A DNA stretch of 64,000 nucleotides, taken from IMG/VR virus record IMGVR_UViG_3300008113_011148, positions 1 through 64,000 of that record. One strand, 5' to 3'. Both the position numbers and the translations under genes were made by a program. Numbering within the stretch: position 1 is the first letter of the stretch; every line of letters starts with the position of its first letter. The stretch comes from a virus. Below are positions 57,973 to 64,000 of this stretch, in pieces. The notes under the pieces are model-generated. The model was given only the letters and a program-made list of their open reading frames with translations. It searched no databases and was not told the origin of the DNA.

Positions 57973-60114
57973 ATGAAGAATTTTTTAATTTTTTGTTTTG
58001 TTTTACTTACTCATTTGGTTGTTAATTCACAATGTAACAATTACCAAATTTACGAAAGTTTTACGAGTACATTAACAACACAAGGAGGTACATGGGGTGT
58101 AAATTCCATACTTGCATCAACTTCACCAGTAAGAACCGGTAATTATGCCGCAGGATTTAATGGTACCGGAGATTGGATTAGAACACCACAAATTGCAAAT
58201 CCTGGGGTTCTTTCTTTTTGGTATAGAAGAAGTAGTAACTCAACTGCTTGGACTTTAAATGTTCAAACATCTTCTGACGGAACAACTTGGACAACAAGGG
58301 GTACTGTAACATCACCAACAACAACCTATCAACAATATACTTTAAATATTGGCGCTTTAGGTCTTACAAATGTTTTTATAAGACTTTTAGATGGTAGAAC
58401 ATCAGGTGCACACGAAAGATATGTCGATGATTTAGGTATTACATCAACTGTAACAAATCAAAATACACTAATACCATTTTTAGGAAATTGTAGTCAAACA
58501 TTAACATCCACACTTACTTATACAATAACTGATGCCGGAGGACCTACTGACACATACAATAATAATTTAGATCAAACAGTAACTTTAACACCATCTGACA
58601 ATACAAAAAAATTACAATTAGATTTTTCATCATTCAACGTAGAGGCGGTTTATGATTTCTTATATGTTTATGATGGACCAAATACAAGTTCTCCTTTACT
58701 TGCAACATTAAATGGAACATCATTACCCGCAACTATTACTGCTGAAAATGCTTCAGGACAACTAACTTTAAGGTTCACATCAGATATTAGTGGTATTAGG
58801 GTCGGTTTCCAAGCAACAGTAACATCAGTTACGGTATGTACAACACCAACAAATGGAGGAACATTAAGTACTAATAAAAGTTTAACAACAGTTAATGATG
58901 GTGTTTCTTTAACGACTACCGGAAATGGTGGGTCAATAACAAAAATTGAGTGGTCATTTGATAACTTTACGACAGTAGACGGTACCGTTACAAATCCAGC
59001 AAATCCATACAATATTCAATTAAATGTGCAAGAAGCAAACGTGTATTTTAGAACAACATCAAAAGATGGTACTTGTCCATCTGGTGTTTCTAATATTGTA
59101 AATATAATACTTAAAAGTGCACCACCTTATTCATCAGGTATTGTAGACGGAGATCACATAACAAATGTCACTTTTAGTGATATTAATAATACAACAACAA
59201 ATGATGGTGATGCTTATTCAGATTACACATCAATAATTGCAAATGTTACAAAAGGTGAACCTTATAATTTATCTGTAACCGCTGCAAACACATTAAATCC
59301 TGGACAAGGGTATGCCGCTTGGATTGACTGGAATGGTGATGGTGTTTTACAAACAACAGAAAATGTTTTGTTAAAACCAACCGCAAATTCAACATCACAA
59401 TTAATTACAATACCATCAGATGCCGTCACTGGTGATGTTTTAATGAGAGTTTTATCAGTATGGAATGCAACACCAAACATTGACGCTTATTATTCAATAG
59501 GTTATGGATATGGGGAAATAGAAGAATATACAATAAGAATTTCAAACCCAATTTCATTACCTGTAGAGCTTATTAGCTTTAATGCTGTTTGTTCTGATGA
59601 GGGAGTATTGGTGAGTTGGAAAACAGCTTCTGAACATAATAGTTCTCACTTTACACTTGAGAAGTCAAGAGATGGTGAAGATTGGACTCAAATTTATACC
59701 GAACAAGCAGCTGGTAATAGTAATCAACTAATAACTTATAACTTTACAGATATTAAGTCAATTAATGGTTTAAATTATTACAGACTTCAACAATATGATT
59801 TAGATGGTGTGTATGAAACATTTGGTCCAATATCTGTAGATTGTTTAACGGAAAATTCTGGATATTTTTCAGTTTTTCCAAATCCAAGTTCGACTTTGTT
59901 TAGTGTAATGTTGAATAATGATTTATTAATCGGAGATGCTACCTTATTAATAAAAAATAAATTGGACAAAGAAGTATATGTCAAATCTATAAAAGTAGAG
60001 CCAGGTATTAATTTATATAGTATAGATAAATTAGATCTCTCTGCTGGTGTTTATTATATTTCAATAGTTAATAATAATTATACTTCAGGTGTATTGAAGC
60101 AAATTATAAGATAA
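57973..60114 (+). CDS. Secreted protein: CUB and GEVED domains, T9SS type A tail
   Basis: A 713-residue protein from ATG 57973, where a signal peptide starts (MKNFLIFCFVLLTHLVVNSQ). An N-terminal jelly-roll-like region (to about 155) is followed by a CUB domain (about 160-285; DFLYVYDGPNTSSPLLATL), an Ig-like part, a GEVED domain (about 385-520; YAAWIDWNGDGVLQTTENVL, GYGEIEEYTIRI) and the T9SS C-terminal tail (VFPNPSSTLFSVML ... VLKQIIR). This is a typical Bacteroidota surface adhesin or exoprotein layout. An upstream in-frame ATG at 57898 is less likely because it would bury the signal peptide. Confidence 0.85.
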   Translation: MKNFLIFCFVLLTHLVVNSQCNNYQIYESFTSTLTTQGGTWGVNSILASTSPVRTGNYAAGFNGTGDWIRTPQIANPGVLSFWYRRSSNSTAWTLNVQTSSDGTTWTTRGTVTSPTTTYQQYTLNIGALGLTNVFIRLLDGRTSGAHERYVDDLGITSTVTNQNTLIPFLGNCSQTLTSTLTYTITDAGGPTDTYNNNLDQTVTLTPSDNTKKLQLDFSSFNVEAVYDFLYVYDGPNTSSPLLATLNGTSLPATITAENASGQLTLRFTSDISGIRVGFQATVTSVTVCTTPTNGGTLSTNKSLTTVNDGVSLTTTGNGGSITKIEWSFDNFTTVDGTVTNPANPYNIQLNVQEANVYFRTTSKDGTCPSGVSNIVNIILKSAPPYSSGIVDGDHITNVTFSDINNTTTNDGDAYSDYTSIIANVTKGEPYNLSVTAANTLNPGQGYAAWIDWNGDGVLQTTENVLLKPTANSTSQLITIPSDAVTGDVLMRVLSVWNATPNIDAYYSIGYGYGEIEEYTIRISNPISLPVELISFNAVCSDEGVLVSWKTASEHNSSHFTLEKSRDGEDWTQIYTEQAAGNSNQLITYNFTDIKSINGLNYYRLQQYDLDGVYETFGPISVDCLTENSGYFSVFPNPSSTLFSVMLNNDLLIGDATLLIKNKLDKEVYVKSIKVEPGINLYSIDKLDLSAGVYYISIVNNNYTSGVLKQIIR

Positions 60115-60115
60115 G

Positions 60116-61588
60116 ATGTTTAAATTTATATTATTCTTTTTTAGTTTATTTATATTTAATTCTATTTCATCTCAAATAGTTCCAATTGGTAATTCAGGTG
60201 TTCGACCAACATCATATACCAATGGATCTACTAACAATTCTATTTTTATTTGGTGTGGATCAGGAAATAATGGTTCTTTATCTTACACACCGAGTAACGG
60301 AACATCACCTTATACATTTAACTGGTTTCAATATTCATCAACAACATTTTCTTGGAACACACTTACTACTCAAACTGGAAACTCATCAACTTTAAGTAAT
60401 CTATCTAATGGTGGATATAGAGTTGAAGTTTACTCATCTAATGGTGTATTAGTTGCGTGTGATATTGCTTGGGTTTGGAATGTCAATAATATAGTAACTG
60501 TAAATAATACACAACTAACTTGTAATAGTGTTAATTTAAGTGGAACAAATAATATAAGTCCTAATACTTTTACATATTATAACCCTCCGCCTCCACAATC
60601 TTTAATAAACGCTAATACTAAAGTAACGGTTTGTTTTACCGGCACACACACTTGGGTGTCTGATTTAGGGTTTTACCTAATTGGTCCAGTATCTTGTGGT
60701 AGTCCAGTTATAACACTTTCTCCTAATCCAGGATCTAATGGTCAAAATATTATATGTAATAGTGGTAACAATTTTAATAATCTATGTTTTACAAATAATA
60801 CAGCCCCTAATTTTAATCCTTGTGCCGCAGCCACTCCTTTGACCGGAACATACGATTCTTATGGTTCTGGTGGTGGCACGCTAATAAATTGGTCTCCTTT
60901 AATTGGATGTAACGCTGCTCAGGGTGGATGGAGAGTGCAAGTTTTTGATTGTGTTTCACTTGATTTTGGAACATTATCAAGTGCTGCTATTTCTTTTACA
61001 AATTTAACATCTATTTGTGGATCACCCACAAGTATAACATATAGCTCCGGAACTATAAATTCACCTATAAATGATAATTCTTGTTCTCAAGCTACTGGTT
61101 CCGTTTATCAAGTTCCACCACTTGCAAATTTAACAACGCCTATTACTATAACTGGCACATCATCTACACAATGGACTAGCTCACCAAATGTTTCTATAAC
61201 AAATAACAATCTAATAAATACTACAGCAACTGGTATAAGCCAACAAACAACATTTACATTAACTTCTACTTTTAGTATAGGTGGTACTTCAATTTGTGTT
61301 TCAACTGCTCAAACAACATTTACACCTTATCAATTAAATGCAAATGTTACACCAACAAACCCAGTTTGTGATAATGCTTGTAATGGAACAGCAACTGCTA
61401 CACCTTTAACCGGATCAGCTCCTTTTACTTATGTTTGGACACCATCCGGTTCTACACAAACCATCACAAATTTATGTGAAGGAATATATAATGTAATTAT
61501 CACTGACTCTTTTGGCTGTCAAACAACAGGAAGTGTTACCTTAACAGACCCGGTTGCACCAGTGTTGAATCCAATAAGTCATGACTAA
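60116..61588 (+). CDS. Secreted protein: P-domain-like and SprB-type repeat
   Basis: A 490-residue protein starting 1 nt after the previous stop. Signal peptide to about residue 19 (SISSQ). A central domain (about 140-300; VTVCFTGTHTWVSDLGFYLI, GGWRVQVFDCVSLDFGTLSS) resembles the proprotein convertase P-domain. The C-terminal SprB-type repeat (about 415-485; NPVCDNACNGTATATPLTG, GIYNVIITDSFGC) aligns with residues 325-390 of the 5395-7584 protein. There is no T9SS tail; it ends PVLNPISHD, like the next protein. It may be exported and assembled with its neighbours. Confidence 0.75.
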   Translation: MFKFILFFFSLFIFNSISSQIVPIGNSGVRPTSYTNGSTNNSIFIWCGSGNNGSLSYTPSNGTSPYTFNWFQYSSTTFSWNTLTTQTGNSSTLSNLSNGGYRVEVYSSNGVLVACDIAWVWNVNNIVTVNNTQLTCNSVNLSGTNNISPNTFTYYNPPPPQSLINANTKVTVCFTGTHTWVSDLGFYLIGPVSCGSPVITLSPNPGSNGQNIICNSGNNFNNLCFTNNTAPNFNPCAAATPLTGTYDSYGSGGGTLINWSPLIGCNAAQGGWRVQVFDCVSLDFGTLSSAAISFTNLTSICGSPTSITYSSGTINSPINDNSCSQATGSVYQVPPLANLTTPITITGTSSTQWTSSPNVSITNNNLINTTATGISQQTTFTLTSTFSIGGTSICVSTAQTTFTPYQLNANVTPTNPVCDNACNGTATATPLTGSAPFTYVWTPSGSTQTITNLCEGIYNVIITDSFGCQTTGSVTLTDPVAPVLNPISHD

Positions 61589-61609
61589 AATAAAAATAAA
61601 AAAAGAAAA

Positions 61610-62191
61610 ATGAAAAAATTATTAGCTTCTTTAGTTGTTTTATTTACAAGTTTTGTGAGTTTTTCACAGACATTTACAACAACTCAACCAGACACGGTTT
61701 GTTTTGGTTCAACAACACCTTCAACCTATCAGGTACCTTCGGTTGGAACTGGAACCTACACTTGGACAATTCCAGCTTGTGCGACTCTTGTATCGGGCCA
61801 AGGTACAAACCAAATTCAAGTAAATTGGTCCAACTGTCCTGCTGGTTTAATCACAAATGCTATTTCAGTAACATTTACATCTGCTGCTGGATGTCCTTCT
61901 CTTCCTGTTGATATGGATGTTTTAATCTATCAAATAACACCAACAATTGCAGCACTTGGTCCATTCTGTGAATCTGATCCTTGTGTTAATTTAGTTGGAA
62001 CTCCTACTGGTGGTGTTTGGTCTGGAACAGGTGTAGTTGGTAACCAATTTTGTCCTGATAACGTAGCAAATGGAACTAACGCGACATCAACTGTAACTTA
62101 CACTTATACAAATGGTGGTTGTACTTTTACAACTTCTGTAGTGGTGCCTGTATTTGGAACACCCACATTATCACCTATACAACACGATTAA
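61610..62191 (+). CDS. Secreted PKD-like protein
   Basis: A 193-residue protein with a signal peptide (MKKLLASLVVLFTSFVSFSQ). The mature part (QPDTVCFGS ... TYTWTIP ... LVSGQGTNQIQVNW; then IAALGPFCESDP, GGVWSGTGVVGNQFCPDN) aligns over its length with the PKD-like middle of the 5395-7584 protein (GPDTICVGS ... QIGPFCIYES ... GQFSGLGVNGSLFCPS). It ends PTLSPIQHD, close to the PVLNPISHD of the preceding protein. No T9SS tail is present. Confidence 0.75.
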   Translation: MKKLLASLVVLFTSFVSFSQTFTTTQPDTVCFGSTTPSTYQVPSVGTGTYTWTIPACATLVSGQGTNQIQVNWSNCPAGLITNAISVTFTSAAGCPSLPVDMDVLIYQITPTIAALGPFCESDPCVNLVGTPTGGVWSGTGVVGNQFCPDNVANGTNATSTVTYTYTNGGCTFTTSVVVPVFGTPTLSPIQHD

Positions 62192-62209
62192 AAAATAACT
62201 TACTTAAAA

Positions 62210-62776
62210 GTGTATAAATTATTAAGTTTCATATTCTCAATAATAAGTTTCATTTCACTTTCACAACAAACTGTTGAAGTTTGCAAAGGTGAGAGTGAAG
62301 TGGTTACTTATTGGGTTGAAACTAATTCACCTGGTGACATTGTTTGGTCGGTAAATGGCATAAGTTATAATATTGACCAACTAGTAATGTATTGGAATGA
62401 ACCAGGTACATATAATATTTCAGTTACTCAGAAAAATGGTATATGCGAGGATGTAGAGTATTTTACAGTACAAGTGAATTATTGTGATGAGTTAGTTTAT
62501 TATGTACCTAATTCATTTACGCCAGATGATGATAACTACAATAATATTTTTCAGCCAATTTTCACATCTGGCTTTGACCCATTTGATTTCCATTTAACAA
62601 TTTTTAATAGATGGGGTGAAATAATATTTGAATCCTTTGATGCTGCAAAAGGTTGGAATGGTTATTATGGTGATATTAGATGTCAGGATGGTGTTTATAC
62701 TTGGAAAATTGAATTCGGAAGACCAGGTATTGATGACAAAGAATTAATCACAGGACATGTTGTGTTGATTAGATAA
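62210..62776 (+). CDS. Secreted CHU_C (gliding-motility C-terminal) protein
   Basis: A 188-residue protein starting with GTG 62210. A signal peptide (to about 19, SLSQ), a short Ig/PKD-like part and a CHU_C domain (YYVPNSFTPDDDNYNNIFQP ... ITGHVVLIR) that is nearly the same as the end of the 5395-7584 protein. CHU_C is a type B T9SS signal. It is the third gene of the run 60116-62776, whose modules together equal the single-chain protein at 5395-7584. Confidence 0.8.
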   Translation: MYKLLSFIFSIISFISLSQQTVEVCKGESEVVTYWVETNSPGDIVWSVNGISYNIDQLVMYWNEPGTYNISVTQKNGICEDVEYFTVQVNYCDELVYYVPNSFTPDDDNYNNIFQPIFTSGFDPFDFHLTIFNRWGEIIFESFDAAKGWNGYYGDIRCQDGVYTWKIEFGRPGIDDKELITGHVVLIR

Positions 62777-62805
62777 ACTTTATTTATTTACAAATTATAA
62801 TATTA

Positions 62806-63003
62806 ATGAAGTTTAAAAATAAAGTTCTGTCTCAAGATTTAAAAAGAATATTAGAAAATAAACTAGTTTTCGAAAGGGGCAATGTTAGTGGTTTTTCAAT
62901 TGAAATATTCGAACCAGAAACTGAATCTTATTCATCTTACATTTACTATGATGATGAATATAATAGAGATAAAGATTATAAATTACTTTGTGATTTAAAA
63001 TAA
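62806..63003 (+). CDS. Unknown small protein
   Basis: A 65-residue protein (KVLSQDLKRILENKLVFERG, SFIYYDDEYN-like Tyr/Asp-rich end). It follows the CHU_C gene by 29 nt. No motif; a real gene is likely because spacing to both neighbours is short. Confidence 0.45.
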   Translation: MKFKNKVLSQDLKRILENKLVFERGNVSGFSIEIFEPETESYSSYIYYDDEYNRDKDYKLLCDLK

Positions 63004-63009
63004 TTTAAT

Positions 63010-63017
63010 TATCTTTG
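63010..63017 (+). promoter_or_regulatory. Bacteroidota-type -7 box TATCTTTG
   Basis: TAnnTTTG match, 4 nt before the ATG at 63022. Confidence 0.5.
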
Positions 63018-63021
63018 TTTT

Positions 63022-63243
63022 ATGAAAATAAACAAAGGAAATCTCTGGTCAGTTTTAGAAAAATACGATTCAAAAGAATTTAGTGGTCTTTGTAATGGAC
63101 TTTCTAATATCATACAAAACAAATCAAATTCAGGTGATTTACTTGATGTTTTTACATTCATGGAAAAAATCGAAAAATCAGACAGAGATATTCTCGAAAA
63201 AGAAATCGGAAACGATATAACTACCGTTTTATTTATGATTTAA
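63022..63243 (+). CDS. Unknown small protein
   Basis: A 73-residue helical protein (WSVLEKYDSKEFSGLCNGLS ... IEKSDRDILEKEI). It has a TATCTTTG box 4 nt upstream. No family recognised. Confidence 0.5.
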   Translation: MKINKGNLWSVLEKYDSKEFSGLCNGLSNIIQNKSNSGDLLDVFTFMEKIEKSDRDILEKEIGNDITTVLFMI

Positions 63244-63246
63244 GTA

Positions 63247-63256
63247 TTAATATATA
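63247..63256 (+). promoter_or_regulatory. Late-promoter-like box TTAATATATA
   Basis: A perfect copy, 4 nt before the ATG at 63261. Confidence 0.5.
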
Positions 63257-63260
63257 CTTA

Positions 63261-63545
63261 ATGAAATATATTAAAGATTTCTGTAATTACAATCCCGTTT
63301 TAAATTTGAAGGTTTCTGAATTTATTGAAAGGAATAAAACTGGCTTACTCCATTTATGGAATAAAGACAAATCTGAAGAAGAGAATATTGAGTTCTTAAC
63401 TAATTATTTTACTGAGTATCCTGAGTTAATGGATGATAAAATTGACTTGAAAAGAATCACAACAATTCAATCAAAATCCAGTATTAAAAACTCAGCACCT
63501 ATTTTACAAAATATAGGAGGTGTTAAAGATTTTAGAAGTTTCTAA
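63261..63545 (+). CDS. Unknown protein with degenerate capsid-targeting-like N-terminus
   Basis: A 94-residue helical protein beginning MKYIKDFCNYNPV. The start matches the recurrent peptide (MKYIK-x-F) but lacks the Glu of the predicted cleavage motif. A TTAATATATA box 4 nt upstream supports membership. It overlaps the converging partial gene by 4 nt. Confidence 0.5.
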   Translation: MKYIKDFCNYNPVLNLKVSEFIERNKTGLLHLWNKDKSEEENIEFLTNYFTEYPELMDDKIDLKRITTIQSKSSIKNSAPILQNIGGVKDFRSF

Positions 63546-64000
63546 ACCAAATGTGATTTAATTAAAAGACATGGACCTTCTGTCCATATTTGTTTTCCAG
63601 TTTCTGTCTTAAAATTTTGGTCATAGTTTAATAATTGAAAACCTCTTGATTTAGGATTGAATAAACTATTGTTTATAAAATTGTAACAATCTTCACCGGT
63701 AATTTCATTTGGTCTTTTCCAACTAAACTCAGCATGTCTCATTAAAAAATTATCTACTGCTTCTTGATCTTTATTAGGCATTTCGGAAATTTTACTTCCG
63801 TAGAAACTATTACCCAACGATTTCAATTTAGTCTCAATCGTTCCACCACCAATTTGTTCCCAACTTGTATCTAAACCAATTGAATCTAAAAACCATTCAA
63901 CTAAGTAAATATCACCACCAAATTCATTATCATCATTACCTAATGATTCCCAGATAGTTGATTTCGGACAAACTACTATTTTAATATCATCGAATGGTAT
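63542..64000 (-). CDS. Partial gene, cut by window end
   Basis: The reading frame is open on the minus strand from the window edge to a stop at 63542 (at least 152 residues). The start lies outside the window; an internal TTG (63826) is not the true start because the upstream frame continues without a stop (IVVCPKSTIWESLGNDDNEF, GGDIYLVEWFLDSIGLDTSW). The sequence is alpha/beta with LLNYDQNFKTETGKQIWTEG near the end. No family recognised. Confidence 0.6.
   Translation of the reverse strand: MPFDDIKIVVCPKSTIWESLGNDDNEFGGDIYLVEWFLDSIGLDTSWEQIGGGTIETKLKSLGNSFYGSKISEMPNKDQEAVDNFLMRHAEFSWKRPNEITGEDCYNFINNSLFNPKSRGFQLLNYDQNFKTETGKQIWTEGPCLLIKSHLV

Noticed and set aside
58668-59984. Minus-strand frames antisense to the CUB/GEVED gene
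   Set aside because: Antisense translations of Thr/Asn-rich sequence, without start signals or domain motifs.
1-64000. CRISPR arrays, tRNA genes, rRNA genes and insertion sequences
   Set aside because: I looked for regularly spaced repeats, cloverleaf-like segments and transposase motifs and saw none; short tRNAs could still be missed without a covariance search.
1-64000. The window as a flavobacterial chromosome or prophage-free host DNA
   Set aside because: T4-type topoisomerase, flap nuclease, dCMP deaminase, endolysin, the capsid-targeting-like set and extreme gene packing favour a phage; no ribosomal, central metabolic or integrase genes are seen. It is not fully excluded because no capsid or terminase gene is in view.

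Overview
The window is strongly A+T-rich, tightly packed DNA that I read as part of a large T4-related tailed-phage genome infecting a member of the Bacteroidota, probably a flavobacterium. Phage signs are a T4-type topoisomerase split (31362-32705 and 35837-37681), a T4 RNase H-type flap nuclease, a dCMP deaminase, an amidase endolysin, short overlapping genes, and about 14 proteins with an N-terminus like the T4 capsid-targeting peptide. Host signs are TAnnTTTG promoter boxes, no regular Shine-Dalgarno sequences, lipoboxes, SprB-like and CHU_C domains and T9SS C-terminal tails. No capsid, portal, terminase or prohead protease gene lies in this window, so phage identity is a strong inference, not a proof.

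Layout. 1-5.4 kb: small accessory genes, a histidine kinase, receiver and coiled-coil membrane protein operon, and a 2H phosphoesterase. 5.4-7.6 kb: a large secreted SprB/PKD/CHU_C protein. 7.7-13.8 kb: a block of capsid-targeting-like proteins, including a CCA-adding enzyme, four tandem paralogues and a probable ADP-ribosyltransferase. 13.8-24.7 kb: a long minus-strand block of mostly unknown small proteins, many ending in a common tail of the type R-x-x-K-[IL]-x-x-[IL]-[IL], with a vWA metallopeptidase, a 2OG oxygenase and a DNA methyltransferase. 24.7-30.5 kb: coiled coil, UVR-motif protein, flavin reductase, rhomboid, zinc microprotein and RlaP-type nucleotidyltransferase. 31-43.7 kb: topoisomerase, an LpxH-like phosphoesterase with a glycosyltransferase, and a long plus-strand replication and metabolism operon (flap nuclease, NusG, dCMP deaminase, DOT1-like methyltransferase, acyl-CoA thioesterase). 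43.7-49.5 kb: a minus operon PrkA - DUF444 - SpoVR - UV endonuclease. 49.5-53.8 kb: more capsid-targeting-like proteins and the endolysin. 53.9-62.8 kb: a full DnaK, a secreted subtilase and a cluster of secreted adhesin-like proteins. The right edge holds small genes and one gene cut by the window.

How it fits together. Two short DNA motifs divide many transcription units. [TCA]TAATATATA or a close variant lies 4-6 nt before the start codon of every capsid-targeting-like gene that leads a unit (8 of 8) and of four other genes. TAnnTTTG lies 4-17 nt before nine genes that lack the N-terminal peptide. I infer a phage late class and a host-sigma early class, both with very short or absent 5' leaders. 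A third element, two TGACA repeats plus a -24/-12-like pair, is shared with identical spacing by dnaK and the UVR gene, which suggests a stress-type promoter. The most interesting proposed system is the set of proteins with the capsid-targeting-like N-terminus, which may be packaged and injected, and which includes enzymes acting on tRNA and by ADP-ribosylation.
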